Shown here piece after piece: positions 43,461 through 55,313 of a stretch of 64,000 bases of DNA. The position numbers and the translations under genes were made by a program. The DNA is taken from the NCBI GenBank assembly GCA_949948835.1, contig CATLHF010000008.1:1-64000 (forward strand), read 5' to 3'. Under the pieces are notes generated by a model, which was given only the letters and a program-made list of their open reading frames with translations, had not been told where the DNA came from and searched no databases. The DNA is from an uncultured Clostridia bacterium. GTDB lineage: Bacteria > Bacillota > Clostridia > TANB77 > CAG-508. Numbering within the stretch: position 1 is the stretch's first letter; the number at the start of each line of letters is the position of its first letter.

Positions 43461-44792
43461 TTAATCTCGATATTTTTCGATATTGGTAAATTTGGTATAA
43501 TTCCCAAGCCATAGTAGTTCTACGGTTCCGGTTGATCCAGAACGATGTTTTGCGATAATTACTTCTGCTACGTTTTTCTTTTCACTGTCTTCATTATAAT
43601 AGTCATCACGATATAAGAATATAACGATATCGGCATCTTGTTCGATAGCTCCTGATTCACGAAGGTCGGAAAGCATTGGTCTATGGTCTGGACGTTGTTC
43701 TGGTGCTCTTGATAATTGGGAAAGGGCAATAACTGGTACATTAATTTCTTTGGCTAGTATTTTTAAGGAACGACTGATTTCTGAAATTTCTTGTTCACGG
43801 CTTCCGCCTCTTTTATTACTTCCTTGTACTAATTGTAAATAATCGATTACAACAAGCCCTATGTTTTTTTCTAATTTTAGTTTACGACATTTAGCACGAA
43901 TTTCCATCACAGAAATTCCTGGTGTATCATCAATATAAATACCAGATTCAGAAAGTGGTCCTAAAGCACTTGCTAGTTTCATCCAGTCTTCATCATCAAT
44001 TTTTCCAGTTCTTACTTTATTACTATCTACCATTGCTTCACTACATAGTATTCTATTTACCATTTGTTCTTTAGACATTTCTAAACTAAAAATAGCTACT
44101 GGAACTCCTGCACGAACTGCGGCATTTGCGGCAATATTTAAGGCAAATGCTGATTTTCCCATAGCAGGTCTTGCAGCAATTAAAACCAAATCGGATTCAT
44201 GAAGCCCTGCTGTTTTGTAATCTAAATCAGCAAATCCTGTTGGAACACCAGTAATATGTTGTTTCTGGTTATATAATTTTTCAAGCCCCGCAAAGGTATC
44301 GACTAAAATATCTTTAATGGATGCATATCCTTTTTGGTTCTTTTTTTGCATGACATCAAAGATTTTCTTTTCTGCTTGGTCCATGATGTTTTCTACTTCT
44401 TCGGTTGGGTCATATCCTAATGCAATAATCTGGTTTGCTGTTTGAATAAGACTTCTTAACATAGATTTTTCTTCTACAATTTTAATATATTTATCAATGT
44501 TAGCTGTTGTTGGTGCCATGTCTGGAAGACTTGCTAAATATTCTAATCCTCCAACACTATCAAATTTTCCAAGAGAAACAAGCTCCGCTTTTAAAGTAAT
44601 AATGTCTACTGGTTCTGCACGGTTATATAAGTTTAGAATTGCTCCATAGATTGCTTTATTATCTTCACGGTAGAAGTCTTCTTCTTTTAACACCTCAATA
44701 ACAGCTGTTACTGCATCTTTGTCGGTTAACATGCTACCTAAAACAGCTTGTTCTGCTTCTATATCACTTGGTGGTATTTTTCCTAATTCCAT
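43461..44792 (-). CDS. dnaB: Replicative DNA helicase
   Basis: 'PSDIEAEQAVLGSML', 'DLVLIAARPAMGKSAFALNIA'. Confidence 0.97.
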   Translation of the reverse strand: MELGKIPPSDIEAEQAVLGSMLTDKDAVTAVIEVLKEEDFYREDNKAIYGAILNLYNRAEPVDIITLKAELVSLGKFDSVGGLEYLASLPDMAPTTANIDKYIKIVEEKSMLRSLIQTANQIIALGYDPTEEVENIMDQAEKKIFDVMQKKNQKGYASIKDILVDTFAGLEKLYNQKQHITGVPTGFADLDYKTAGLHESDLVLIAARPAMGKSAFALNIAANAAVRAGVPVAIFSLEMSKEQMVNRILCSEAMVDSNKVRTGKIDDEDWMKLASALGPLSESGIYIDDTPGISVMEIRAKCRKLKLEKNIGLVVIDYLQLVQGSNKRGGSREQEISEISRSLKILAKEINVPVIALSQLSRAPEQRPDHRPMLSDLRESGAIEQDADIVIFLYRDDYYNEDSEKKNVAEVIIAKHRSGSTGTVELLWLGNYTKFTNIEKYRD

Positions 44793-44804
44793 AGATTACT
44801 CCTT

Positions 44805-45251
44805 TTATATTCCTACTACATTTAATTTTAATTTAGCAATTACTCCATCATATAGTTTGATTTCTATCGTAAATGTTCCTAATATTTTAATTGGTTCTGT
44901 TAAGATAATTTTTTTCTTGTCTACTTTAATGTGATATTGTTTTTCTAGGTTTTCTGCAATTTCTTTTGATGTTACACTTCCAAATACTTTACCATTTTCT
45001 CCTGCTTTTACAGGAAGTTTTAGTGTGATTTTTTCAATTTTATTAGCTGTTTGCTTTGCTGCTTCTTTTTCTAGTTCTTTTCGATGCTCTTCAGAGGATT
45101 TTTTAGATTGTAAATTAGTTAAGTTTCCTTTATCTGCGGGAACTGCTAAATTCTTAGGGAATAGATAATTTCTTGCATATCCATCATTGGCATTAATAAT
45201 TTGGTCTTTTTTTCCTACCCCTTTAATATCTTGTGTTAATATGACTTTCAT
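44805..45251 (-). CDS. rplI: 50S ribosomal protein L9
   Basis: 'MKVILTQDIKGVGKKDQIINANDGYARNYLFPKNLA'. Confidence 0.97.
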   Translation of the reverse strand: MKVILTQDIKGVGKKDQIINANDGYARNYLFPKNLAVPADKGNLTNLQSKKSSEEHRKELEKEAAKQTANKIEKITLKLPVKAGENGKVFGSVTSKEIAENLEKQYHIKVDKKKIILTEPIKILGTFTIEIKLYDGVIAKLKLNVVGI

Positions 45252-45269
45252 TGATTACCTCCTCTTTCT

Positions 45270-47303
45270 CTAATTTCCTAATTCTTCAAAGTATTCATTT
45301 ATTTTCTCGATTAATTCTTCTTTTACTTCTTGTTTTGTTTTTCCTTCTACTTGGGCTCCAGCAAGGGTAATGTGCCCTCCTCCCCCTAGTTTTTCTAGGA
45401 TAACTTGAACATTGATGTCTCCTATCGAACGTCCACTAATGCATACTTTGCTTCCAACCGTTCCAATGACAAAAGATGCTGTTATATCACTGATAGTTAA
45501 AAGTTCATCTGCTGCTTTTGCGCAAATAACTCCCGCATCTTTGTTTTCTTGTTCGTAAATTGATATTGCAATGGTATCACGAACAATTTCAGCTTCTTTT
45601 ACAATATCGGATATAGTGTTATAACTATCTAAATCGCTTTGGAACCATTTTTTTACTTTGATAATATCAACACCACATTTTCGTAAGTATGCTGCTGCTT
45701 CAAAGGTTCTAACACCTGTTTTAAAGGTAAAGTTTTTCGTGTCCATCATAATTCCTGCATATAGTCCTTCAATTTCAATGGTTTTTAGTGAAATTGGTAC
45801 TTCAACATATTGTAGTAATTCTGTTACTAACTCTGCGGCAGAAGATGCATATACTTCTTGGAAAGTTAGGGTTGCATTATCAATATAGTCTGTACTTCTT
45901 CTATGATGGTCGATTACTACAATTTTATTGGTTCTCTCTAGCAATTCTGGTACTTCTACATAACTTCTTTTATGCGTATCTACAATGATTAAAAGTGTCT
46001 CATTTGCTATTTTTGATAGAGCTTGTTGAGAATCGATAAAAATATCTTCCTCTTCTTCTTTTTTCACGGATTCCATAAAGGTATTAATGGTTAATCCTGT
46101 CGTTTGATTTACAATTTTTACTTCTTTTCCAAGGCTTTTTGCAATTCTATATACACCTAAACTAGAACCTAAGGAATCGATGTCTCCGTTGGTGTGTCCC
46201 ATAATCATAACATCACTTGCTTGCATCATTAATTCTTCTAATGCATGTGCTACAGTTCTTGCTTTTACTTTAGTTCTTTTTTCTACTTCTTGTGCTCTTC
46301 CTCCAAAGAATAAGTATTTCTCATTTTCACGAATAACAGCTTGATCTCCTCCACGTCCTAGAACAATATCCATTCCAGATAATGCAGATTTATATTTTTC
46401 ATATTCGGTTGCTCCTTCATTAGAAACCGAAATACTTAAGGTGATTTGTAAGCCACCTTCTAGTTTGATTTCTTTTATTTCATCTAAAATTTGAAATTTA
46501 TTTTCTTTTATTTTTTCTAAATATCGTTGTTCAAATACATAGACAAAGGTATCTCGATCCGATTTAATGACAACACCTTTTGATTCTATTGCCCAGTCGT
46601 AAATGCTTTTTTCTATTTTTGCAATCACTTCTGGCCTATCTTCTGTTTGAATTCGTTGTATCATTTCTTCGTAATTATCAATCATGATAATTCCCATACA
46701 AGTTTGAGCATCATTATATTTTTTAATTGCTTTTACATAGTCCGTATTATCAATAAAATATAAAAGAAGCATATATTCTGATTGATTTTTACGTTCATTA
46801 CTTTTAGATTTTACATATTCGCCAACGATTTTATAATGTTTCTGGTCAATGATTTGTTCTTTTTGAATCGTTCTATCTTTGGTTCTGTTACTATCTTGAC
46901 TTGTTATTTTTTCTTCTATTTCCATTTTTATTTCTTGCATTAAGACATTTAATGTGTTTTCTATATGGACATTTTCAAATTCGCTAACGAATTTTGAACT
47001 TTTCCAAATCGTGTTTCCATCTGTTTCCATGATAATTAATGGAAATGGTGAATTGATTAATGTGTTTTTAGCGGCAGAATCTACATTAATGGTTAATTCT
47101 TGAATATGTTCTGAAATTTCTGCTTTTCTTTTTTTGCTCGTCCAAAAAGCATAAAAACAAATAAGGCCATATAGGATAACCGCAGGCATAACGAATGCTA
47201 TTTGATAGCAACATATGATAACTAGTAATATGGCAATAATGACTAGATATATTTTGGTTCTTGAATTAATAATTTCAAAGGTTCTTTTGTTTGAATTTTG
47301 CAT
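45270..47303 (-). CDS. gdpP: GdpP-type cyclic-di-AMP phosphodiesterase (DHH/DHHA1)
   Basis: Two TMs, PAS and degenerate GGDEF-like regions, 'MGHTNGDIDSLGSSLG', 'VIDHHRRS', 'GGGGHITLAGAQ'; rplI-dnaB synteny. Confidence 0.92.
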   Translation of the reverse strand: MQNSNKRTFEIINSRTKIYLVIIAILLVIICCYQIAFVMPAVILYGLICFYAFWTSKKRKAEISEHIQELTINVDSAAKNTLINSPFPLIIMETDGNTIWKSSKFVSEFENVHIENTLNVLMQEIKMEIEEKITSQDSNRTKDRTIQKEQIIDQKHYKIVGEYVKSKSNERKNQSEYMLLLYFIDNTDYVKAIKKYNDAQTCMGIIMIDNYEEMIQRIQTEDRPEVIAKIEKSIYDWAIESKGVVIKSDRDTFVYVFEQRYLEKIKENKFQILDEIKEIKLEGGLQITLSISVSNEGATEYEKYKSALSGMDIVLGRGGDQAVIRENEKYLFFGGRAQEVEKRTKVKARTVAHALEELMMQASDVMIMGHTNGDIDSLGSSLGVYRIAKSLGKEVKIVNQTTGLTINTFMESVKKEEEEDIFIDSQQALSKIANETLLIIVDTHKRSYVEVPELLERTNKIVVIDHHRRSTDYIDNATLTFQEVYASSAAELVTELLQYVEVPISLKTIEIEGLYAGIMMDTKNFTFKTGVRTFEAAAYLRKCGVDIIKVKKWFQSDLDSYNTISDIVKEAEIVRDTIAISIYEQENKDAGVICAKAADELLTISDITASFVIGTVGSKVCISGRSIGDINVQVILEKLGGGGHITLAGAQVEGKTKQEVKEELIEKINEYFEELGN

Positions 47304-47328
47304 AAATCCTCCTTTTATTCATAGTTCT

Positions 47329-47357
47329 ATTGTACGCTTTTTCGTAAACTTTGTCAA
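47329..47357 (-). promoter_or_regulatory. Promoter of gdpP-rplI-dnaB operon
   Basis: Minus strand TTGACA-N17-TACAAT. Confidence 0.8.
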
Positions 47358-47445
47358 GAAATACCTGGCCAATATTCGCCTTTTCCGGTCCATGGGAACA
47401 TCGACTCCTACAACATCCAACCTAAAATAGTATGATTTTTTAGCA

Positions 47446-47478
47446 TACAAAAAAAGAGGTCTCCCTCTTTTTTTGTAC
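47446..47478 (-). terminator. Intrinsic terminator of rpoC
   Basis: ACAAAAAAAGAGG tct CCCTCTTTTTTTGT. Confidence 0.75.
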
Positions 47479-47487
47479 TTTATGAAA

Positions 47488-50400
47488 TTATTCTTCTACT
47501 GTCTCTTCTACTACGTCTTCTATTGTTTCTTCTGATTCTGGTATTATATTGGTATCTAATTCTTCTTGGTCTGGAATTTCTTCTTGTTGTTCTGTATTAA
47601 TTTTAATACTCTTATATTTGTTCATTCCAGTTCCTGCTGGAATTAGTTTACCAATAATAACGTTTTCTTTTAATCCAATTAATGGATCTACTTTTCCTTT
47701 TATTGCAGCTTCTGTTAATACTCTTGTTGTTTCTTGGAAAGATGCTGCTGATAAGAAGGATTCTGTTGCAAGAGATGCTTTTGTGATACCTAGTAATGCA
47801 CGTTTTCCAGTTGCTGGACGTTTTCCTTCCTCTAGTGCTTCTTTATTTTTGTCTTCAAATTCATACATGTCAACTAGTGAACCTGGGAACATATCGGTAT
47901 CTCCATTGTCTTCTACTCTTACTTTCTTAAGCATTTGTCTACCAATAACTTCAACGTGTTTATCATTAATATCAACACCTTGGTTACGATATACTTTTTG
48001 TACTTCTTGGATTAAGTATTCATATACACCTTCTGGTCCTTTGATTGTTAAGATTTCGTTTGGATTAATTGAACCCTCTGTAATTTGGTCTCCTGCTTCT
48101 AGTTCATCTCCATCTTTTACGCGTAGTTTTGAACCAAATGGAATAGTATATGTTTTCGAATCATCTTTAGAAGTTACAATAACTTCTTTCTTTTTCTTGT
48201 TTTCCGTAATTTTTACTTTTCCTGCAATTTCTGTAATAATTGCAAGTCCTTTTGGTTTTCTTGCTTCAAATAACTCTTCAACCCTAGGAAGACCTTGTGT
48301 AATATCTCCTCCTGCGACACCTCCTTGGTGGAAGGTTCTCATCGTAAGCTGTGTACCAGGCTCACCGATGGATTGTGCAGCGATAATACCAACTGCTTCA
48401 CCAATGTTAACTTCTGTTCTTGTAGCAAGACCCATTCCATAACATTTCGCACAAACTCCATGTTTTGAATGACATCCAAGTGCAGAACGTACTTTTACTT
48501 TTGTAAATCCTGCTTCTACAATTTTTTCTGCCAATTTTTCAGTAATCATGGTATTGGTATCAACAATTACTTCTTTTGTTTTTGGGTCGATAATATCTTC
48601 TAATGGATATCTTCCTTCTAGTCTTTCTTGTAGTTTTTCAATGATTTGGTTTCCGTCTTTAATATCAGAAATTTCAATTCCTTCATGTGTTCCACAATCA
48701 TGTTCACGAACAATGATATCTTGTGAAACATCAACTAGTCTTCTGGTTAAGTATCCAGAGTCAGCGGTTCTTAACGCAGTATCGGCAAGTCCCTTTCTTC
48801 CTCCGTGGCTTGATACGAAGTATTCTAATGGGTCAAGTCCTTCTCTAAAAGAAGAACGAATTGGAATTTCTACGGCTTTACCAGAGGTGTTTGCCATAAG
48901 TCCACGCATACCTGCTACTTGGCGTAATTGGTTCATGTTACCACGAGCTCCAGATTCAATCATCATATAGATTGGGTTTAATTCATCAAAGTTTTCTTGC
49001 ATTGCACTAGATACATCCCCTGTTGCTTGTTCCCAAACTTTAATAACAGATTCATAACGTTCGTCTTCTGTAATTAAACCACGTTTATATTGTTTTGCAA
49101 TTTGTTCTACTTTTTCTTCTGCTGCTGCTAAGATTTCTTGTTTCTTTTCTGGAATAACAATATCTTTTGTACTAACTGTGATAGCACCTTTTGTAGAATA
49201 TTTATATCCTGTTGATTTAATATAGTCTAATAATTCAGCAGCTCTTGATAATCCGTGAACATTAATACATTTTGCAACAATTTTTCCTAAGTTCTTTTTA
49301 ATAACTGGGAAATCGATTTCTAAATCAAATTCGTGTTCTGGATCGGTTCTATCGACAAATCCTAAATCTTGTGGAATTCCTTGGTTGTAGATAACTCTTC
49401 CTACAGTTGTTTTTACTCGTTTTGAACGAATGCTTCCATCTTCATTTTCTTTATACATACGAATCCAAACAAGAGCATGTAGGCCTAAGTCTCCATTTGC
49501 ATAAGCCATTAGAGCTTCGTCTGTATCTTTATAGTAACTTCCTTCTCCTGGTTCTCCTGCAACTTCCATTGTTAAATAGTAGCTTCCTAAAATCATATCT
49601 TGTGTTGGAACGGTTACTGGTTTACCATCTTGTGGTTTTAGTAAGTTGTTGACAGATAACATTAAGTATCTTGCTTCCGCTTGTGCTTCTGGTGATAATG
49701 GAACGTGAACTGCCATTTGGTCACCATCGAAGTCAGCGTTAAATGCTGTACATACTAATGGGTGAAGTTTGATTGCTCTTCCTTCTACTAATACTGGTTC
49801 AAATGCTTGAATACCAAGTCTATGTAGTGTTGGTGCACGGTTTAGCATAACTGGATGGTCTTTAATAACTTCTTCTAAGATATCCCATACTTCTGGTCTT
49901 AATTTTTCTACCATTCTTTTTGCATTTTTAATGTTATGGGCAATTCCTCTTCCTACTAATTCTTTCATAACAAATGGTTTAAATAATTCAACCGCCATTT
50001 CTTTTGGAAGACCACATTGGTATATTTTTAGTTCTGGTCCTACAACGATAACGGAACGTCCAGAGTAGTCAACACGTTTTCCAAGTAAGTTTTGACGGAA
50101 ACGTCCTTGTTTTCCTTTTAATAGGTCAGATAATGATTTTAATGGTCTGTTTCCTGCTCCTGTAACAGGTCTTCCACGTCTTCCATTATCGATTAAGGCA
50201 TCTACTGATTCTTGTAACATTCTTTTTTCGTTTCTTACAATAATTTCTGGTGCTCCTAATTCTAATAGTCTTTTTAAACGATTGTTACGGTTAATCACAC
50301 GACGGTATAAATCGTTTAAGTCTGATGTTGCAAAACGTCCACCATCTAATTGTACCATTGGTCTTAAATCTGGTGGGATAACTGGTACAACATTCATTAC

Positions 50401-51081
50401 CATCCATTCTGGTTTATTTCCAGAAATTCTAAAGGATTCTACGGTATCTAAACGTTTGATTAGTTTTACTCTTTTTTGTTCACTAGCATTTTCTAATTCT
50501 TTCTTTAATTTTACTGCTAATTTTTCTACATCAATTTCTTGTAGTAATTTTTGGATTGCTTCTGCTCCCATCTCTGCTTTGAAAGTACCTTTTCCGTATT
50601 TTTCTACAGCATCATGATATTCTTTTTCGGTTAATACTTGTGCTTTCATTAATCCGGATGTTCCTTTGTCTGTTACAATGTAAGAGGCAAAGTAAATTAC
50701 TTTTTCTAGGCTTCTTGGTGAAATGTCTAGCATTAGAGCTACTCTGCTTGGTATTCCTTTAAAGTACCAAATGTGAGCAACTGGTGCTGCAAGTTCGATG
50801 TGTCCCATTCTCTCTCTTCTTACTTTTGCTTTGGTTACTTCTACTCCACAACGGTCGCAGACAATTCCTTTATAACGAACTCTTTTATATTTACCACAAT
50901 GACATTCCCAGTCTTTTGTTGGACCAAAGATTCTTTCGCAAAACAGTCCGTCTTTTTCTGGTTTTAAAGTTCTATAGTTAATGGTTTCTGGCTTTTTAAC
51001 TTCTCCTTTTGACCATTCTCTAACTTTTTCGTCGGATGCTAGCCCAATTTTTAATTTATCAAATATTTCTAATTCATCCAC
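47488..51081 (-). CDS. rpoC: DNA-directed RNA polymerase beta' subunit
   Basis: '[13 protein letters not shown]', '[16 protein letters not shown]' region. Confidence 0.98.
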   Translation of the reverse strand: MDELEIFDKLKIGLASDEKVREWSKGEVKKPETINYRTLKPEKDGLFCERIFGPTKDWECHCGKYKRVRYKGIVCDRCGVEVTKAKVRRERMGHIELAAPVAHIWYFKGIPSRVALMLDISPRSLEKVIYFASYIVTDKGTSGLMKAQVLTEKEYHDAVEKYGKGTFKAEMGAEAIQKLLQEIDVEKLAVKLKKELENASEQKRVKLIKRLDTVESFRISGNKPEWMVMNVVPVIPPDLRPMVQLDGGRFATSDLNDLYRRVINRNNRLKRLLELGAPEIIVRNEKRMLQESVDALIDNGRRGRPVTGAGNRPLKSLSDLLKGKQGRFRQNLLGKRVDYSGRSVIVVGPELKIYQCGLPKEMAVELFKPFVMKELVGRGIAHNIKNAKRMVEKLRPEVWDILEEVIKDHPVMLNRAPTLHRLGIQAFEPVLVEGRAIKLHPLVCTAFNADFDGDQMAVHVPLSPEAQAEARYLMLSVNNLLKPQDGKPVTVPTQDMILGSYYLTMEVAGEPGEGSYYKDTDEALMAYANGDLGLHALVWIRMYKENEDGSIRSKRVKTTVGRVIYNQGIPQDLGFVDRTDPEHEFDLEIDFPVIKKNLGKIVAKCINVHGLSRAAELLDYIKSTGYKYSTKGAITVSTKDIVIPEKKQEILAAAEEKVEQIAKQYKRGLITEDERYESVIKVWEQATGDVSSAMQENFDELNPIYMMIESGARGNMNQLRQVAGMRGLMANTSGKAVEIPIRSSFREGLDPLEYFVSSHGGRKGLADTALRTADSGYLTRRLVDVSQDIIVREHDCGTHEGIEISDIKDGNQIIEKLQERLEGRYPLEDIIDPKTKEVIVDTNTMITEKLAEKIVEAGFTKVKVRSALGCHSKHGVCAKCYGMGLATRTEVNIGEAVGIIAAQSIGEPGTQLTMRTFHQGGVAGGDITQGLPRVEELFEARKPKGLAIITEIAGKVKITENKKKKEVIVTSKDDSKTYTIPFGSKLRVKDGDELEAGDQITEGSINPNEILTIKGPEGVYEYLIQEVQKVYRNQGVDINDKHVEVIGRQMLKKVRVEDNGDTDMFPGSLVDMYEFEDKNKEALEEGKRPATGKRALLGITKASLATESFLSAASFQETTRVLTEAAIKGKVDPLIGLKENVIIGKLIPAGTGMNKYKSIKINTEQQEEIPDQEELDTNIIPESEETIEDVVEETVEE

Positions 51082-51240
51082 TGTTTTTATTTTTCTCCCT
51101 TCCGGTTTGGATTTTGGTTTCCTTTTTATTTTCTATTTATTTACACTGCTGTACAATTTTGTTTTGTTATAAATAGAAATTTTAGGAAAATATTTAATTA
51201 TTGTGAGGACGTGCCATGCACGCCCTACCATGCATCATTT

Positions 51241-54200
51241 TTATTCTTCGTCATCTAGGATGTCATTATCATTTAATAGATTGTCTTCTCCTAAATCGGT
51301 ATCGTCTAATAACATTTCGTCTTCATCATCTAAGATTGGATCGAATAATTCATCGCTTTCTTCTTCGTCATCTAGGATTTCATTTCCATCTTCATCTTCT
51401 TCCATATAACCATCTGCTAGTTCATCTTCTAATAAAATGTTTTGTGTTTTTTCTCTTTCTGGTGTGTATTCAATTCCTTCTTCAATGTTTTCTTTTAGTT
51501 CTAATTCTTGGTTGTCTTCTGAATATAGACGAACGTCTAATCCTAAACTTTGTAGTTCTTTTACTAATACTTTGAAGCTCTCTGGAACTCCTGGTTCTGG
51601 TACATTTTCACCTTTTACGATTGCTTCATAGGTTTTTACACGTCCTACTGTATCATCTGATTTTACAGTTAAGATTTCTTGTAGAGTATGTGCTGCACCA
51701 TATGCTTCTAGTGCCCAAACTTCCATTTCTCCAAAACGTTGTCCACCAAATTGTGCTTTTCCTCCAAGTGGTTGTTGTGTTACTAATGAGTATGGTCCTG
51801 TTGAACGAGCATGGATTTTATCATCTACTAAGTGGTGTAGTTTTAACATGTACATAACACCAACGGTTACTGGATGGTCAAATTTTTCTCCAGTTCTTCC
51901 ATCATATAGTGTTACTTTTCCATCTGGTGTACGTCCTGCTTGTTCTAATAGTTCTGTAATTTCGTCTTCCTCAGCTCCATCAAATACTGGTGTTGCAACT
52001 TTCCATCCAAGTTCTCTTGCTGCTGCACCTAAGTGTACTTCTAGCACTTGCCCTAAGTTCATACGAGATGGTACACCAAGTGGGTTAAGTACGATATCTA
52101 CTGGAGTTCCATCTGGCATAAATGGCATATCTTCTACTGGTAAGATTCTTGATACAACACCTTTGTTTCCGTGACGTCCTGCCATTTTATCTCCTACTGA
52201 GATTTTTCTTTTTTGTGCGATGTAACAACGAATGACTTGGTTTACTCCTGGTGCTAATTCGTCTGAATTATCTCTTGTAAAGATTTTTACATCTACAATG
52301 GTTCCTTCTTCTCCATGTGGTACACGAAGTGATGTATCTCTTACTTCTCTTGCTTTTTCTCCAAATATGGCACGAAGTAATCTTTCTTCTGCGGTTAGTT
52401 CTGTTTCTCCTTTTGGTGTTACTTTTCCAACTAGAATGTCTCCTGGTCTTACTTCTGCACCAATACGAATAATTCCGTTCTCATCTAAGTCTTTTAAGCT
52501 GTCTTCTCCAACATTTGGAATATCTCTTGTGATTTCTTCTGGTCCAAGTTTGGTATCTCTACATTCACAATCGTATTCTTCAATGTGGATAGAAGTATAT
52601 ACGTCTTCTTTTACTAATCTTTCACTAATTAATACAGCATCTTCGTAGTTGTAACCTTCCCATGTTGCAAATGCAATTAATACGTTTTTACCAAGTGCCA
52701 TTTCTCCTTTATCGGTAGATGGTCCATCGGCAATCACATCTCCTGCTTTTACTTTTTCGCCTTTTACAACGATTGGTCTTTGATTAATACAGGTTCCTCC
52801 ATTGGTTCTTTTGAACTTACGTAAGTGGTAAGTTTCTAATTCTCCTTTATCGGTTTTTAAAACGATTTCATCACCAGTTACTTTTTGAATAGTTCCGTTT
52901 GATTTTGCAATTTGCATAATGCCAGAATCTTTTGCTGCTCGATATTCAATTCCTGTTCCTACGATTGGTGATTCTGGAACAAGTAGTGGAACTGCTTGAC
53001 GTTGCATGTTAGCCCCCATTAATGCACGGTGAGCATCATCGTGCTCTAAGAATGGTATCATAGCGGCACCAACAGATACTAATTGTTTTGGTGAAACATC
53101 TACGTAGTCTACCATTTCTGGTGCAACTTCTTCAATATCGTCTAAGTGTCTTACTTTAATTTTTTTGCTTACAAAGTTTCCGTTTTTATCAATTTTTTCA
53201 GATGCTTGCGCAATTCTTGCCCCTTCTTCATCTTCTGCACTTAAGTATATTACTTCATCCGTTACTTTATGGGTTTCTGGATCTACTTTTACATATGGTG
53301 TTTCTACAAATCCATATTCATTGATGATAGCAAAAGAAGTTAGTGCTGAAATTAATCCAATGTTTGGTCCTTCTGGAGATTCGATTGGACATAAACGACC
53401 ATAATGAGTATAGTGAACGTCTCTTACTTCGAATCCTGCTCTTTCTCTTGAAAGTCCTCCAGGTCCTAATGCTGATACTCTTCTTTTATGGGTTAATTCA
53501 GATAATGGGTTGGTTTGGTCCATGAATTGTGATAGTTGTGAACTTCCAAAGAATTCACGAATTGATGATGTGATTGGTTTTGTGTTAATTAAAGTTTGTG
53601 GTGTTACAACATCTAAGTCTTGAATGGTCATTCTTTCACGAACGACTCTTTCTAGCCTTGTTAGACCAATTCTAAATTGATTTTGTAGTAATTCACCAAC
53701 ACAACGAATACGTCTATTTCCTAAATGGTCAATATCATCTAAATATCCTAATCCATGTTGTAAGTTCATAATATAGTTAACAGAGGCAATCATGTCTTCT
53801 GTGGTAATATGTTTTGGAACTAATTCGTCAATTCTTTCTTTTACCATTTTTTCAACATCTTTTGGATCTGTATTTTCTAATATGTTTTGTAATACTGCAT
53901 AATTTACTTCTTCTTTTACGATAGTACTTTTTAAGTCAACATATTCATGAATATCGACTGTTCCATTACCAATTACTTTAACGTTTTTGTCTCCAATTTT
54001 TACTTCTACTGAGTTAATTCCTGCATTTTGGATTGCTTTTGCAAGTTCTTGTGTAATGGCATTATCTTTTTCTACTAATACTTCTCCTGTTGCTGGATTG
54101 ATAATGTCTGCTCCTGCAATTTGGTTTTTAATTCTTCCAGCTAATCCTAATTTTTTGTTAAATTTATATCTTCCAACTTTGGCAAGGTCATATCTTCTGT

Positions 54201-54990
54201 TATCAAAGAATAGTCCTGTGAATAGGTTTCTTGCGGCATCAACAGATGGAAGTTCTCCTGGTCTTAATTTTTTGTAAATTTCGATTAACGCTTCATCTGC
54301 TGTTTTGATTGGGTCTTTGTTGATAGTTGCAACAATTTTATCTTCTTCTCCAAATACTTCTAAAATTTGGGCATCAGTTTCTAGTCCAATTGCTCTTAAT
54401 AAGCAAGTTACTGGTAGTTTTCTTGTTCTATCAATTCGAACATAGAATACATCGTTTGAATCAGTTTCGTATTCAATCCATGCTCCACGAATTGGCATAA
54501 CGGTTGATGTGAAAACTTTTTTACCAGTTTTGTCGTAGTCTGAATCGTAGTAACATCCTGGTGAACGTACTAATTGGCTGACAACAACTCTTTCTGCACC
54601 ATTGATGACGAATGTTCCACTATCTGTCATAAGTGGGAAGTCACCTAAATAAATTTCTTGTTCTTTAATTTCTCCTGTTTCTCGATTGATTAAACGAACT
54701 TTTACATGTAATCTCGTAGAGTATGTAGCGTCTCTTTCTTTTGCTTCTTCTAATGAATATTTTGTTTTTTCTTCCATGTAATAATCGAAAAACTCTAATA
54801 CTAGATTTCCAGTATAATCAATAATTGGCGAAATGTCTCTTAATACTTCTCCAAGTCCCTCTTCTACAAACCAGTTGTAAGAGTCTTTTTGTACTTGGAT
54901 TAAATTTGGCATTTCAATACTGTCCTCTGTTTTTGCAAACGTTTTTCTAACACATTTCTCGTGTTTTACGTCTTTTACCAAAAAAATCAC
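51241..54990 (-). CDS. rpoB: DNA-directed RNA polymerase beta subunit
   Basis: '[65 protein letters not shown]'. Confidence 0.98.
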   Translation of the reverse strand: MIFLVKDVKHEKCVRKTFAKTEDSIEMPNLIQVQKDSYNWFVEEGLGEVLRDISPIIDYTGNLVLEFFDYYMEEKTKYSLEEAKERDATYSTRLHVKVRLINRETGEIKEQEIYLGDFPLMTDSGTFVINGAERVVVSQLVRSPGCYYDSDYDKTGKKVFTSTVMPIRGAWIEYETDSNDVFYVRIDRTRKLPVTCLLRAIGLETDAQILEVFGEEDKIVATINKDPIKTADEALIEIYKKLRPGELPSVDAARNLFTGLFFDNRRYDLAKVGRYKFNKKLGLAGRIKNQIAGADIINPATGEVLVEKDNAITQELAKAIQNAGINSVEVKIGDKNVKVIGNGTVDIHEYVDLKSTIVKEEVNYAVLQNILENTDPKDVEKMVKERIDELVPKHITTEDMIASVNYIMNLQHGLGYLDDIDHLGNRRIRCVGELLQNQFRIGLTRLERVVRERMTIQDLDVVTPQTLINTKPITSSIREFFGSSQLSQFMDQTNPLSELTHKRRVSALGPGGLSRERAGFEVRDVHYTHYGRLCPIESPEGPNIGLISALTSFAIINEYGFVETPYVKVDPETHKVTDEVIYLSAEDEEGARIAQASEKIDKNGNFVSKKIKVRHLDDIEEVAPEMVDYVDVSPKQLVSVGAAMIPFLEHDDAHRALMGANMQRQAVPLLVPESPIVGTGIEYRAAKDSGIMQIAKSNGTIQKVTGDEIVLKTDKGELETYHLRKFKRTNGGTCINQRPIVVKGEKVKAGDVIADGPSTDKGEMALGKNVLIAFATWEGYNYEDAVLISERLVKEDVYTSIHIEEYDCECRDTKLGPEEITRDIPNVGEDSLKDLDENGIIRIGAEVRPGDILVGKVTPKGETELTAEERLLRAIFGEKAREVRDTSLRVPHGEEGTIVDVKIFTRDNSDELAPGVNQVIRCYIAQKRKISVGDKMAGRHGNKGVVSRILPVEDMPFMPDGTPVDIVLNPLGVPSRMNLGQVLEVHLGAAARELGWKVATPVFDGAEEDEITELLEQAGRTPDGKVTLYDGRTGEKFDHPVTVGVMYMLKLHHLVDDKIHARSTGPYSLVTQQPLGGKAQFGGQRFGEMEVWALEAYGAAHTLQEILTVKSDDTVGRVKTYEAIVKGENVPEPGVPESFKVLVKELQSLGLDVRLYSEDNQELELKENIEEGIEYTPEREKTQNILLEDELADGYMEEDEDGNEILDDEEESDELFDPILDDEDEMLLDDTDLGEDNLLNDNDILDDEE

Positions 54991-55217
54991 CTCTATATTA
55001 AATTAAGCAGAAAATTTGAAATTCGCATTCCAGATAGTTAGAATGCTTTTTAAGATTAAAATCTATTTATCAAGAAGTCCTTCTTAACCTAAGTTTCTTT
55101 CACAATTTCTAATACGGTTACTGCTCTTTTCCTCTTAGAAATAGGCTTACTCCAAAGCTTAATTCCTCTTCTTGTTAAATTTAAAAGAATTGTTACTTTA
55201 TATCAAAAGCAATATAA

Positions 55218-55262
55218 AAAAGATGATATAATTCGTAACTAAAAAATTATATCATCTTTCCT
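55218..55262 (-). terminator. Intrinsic terminator of ORF 55314..56489
   Basis: AAAGATGATATAATT ... AATTATATCATCTTT 15-bp stem. Confidence 0.7.
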
Positions 55263-55313
55263 TACGGCTTGTCAAGGTTTCGCTGAATTTTTTTGGCAAT
55301 TTTTTGGATTTTT

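Noticed and set aside
47549-54277. Plus-strand ORFs antisense to rpoC/rpoB (up to 297 aa)
   Set aside because: Ser/Pro-rich shadow translations with no family resemblance; the opposite strand encodes clear RNA polymerase subunits.
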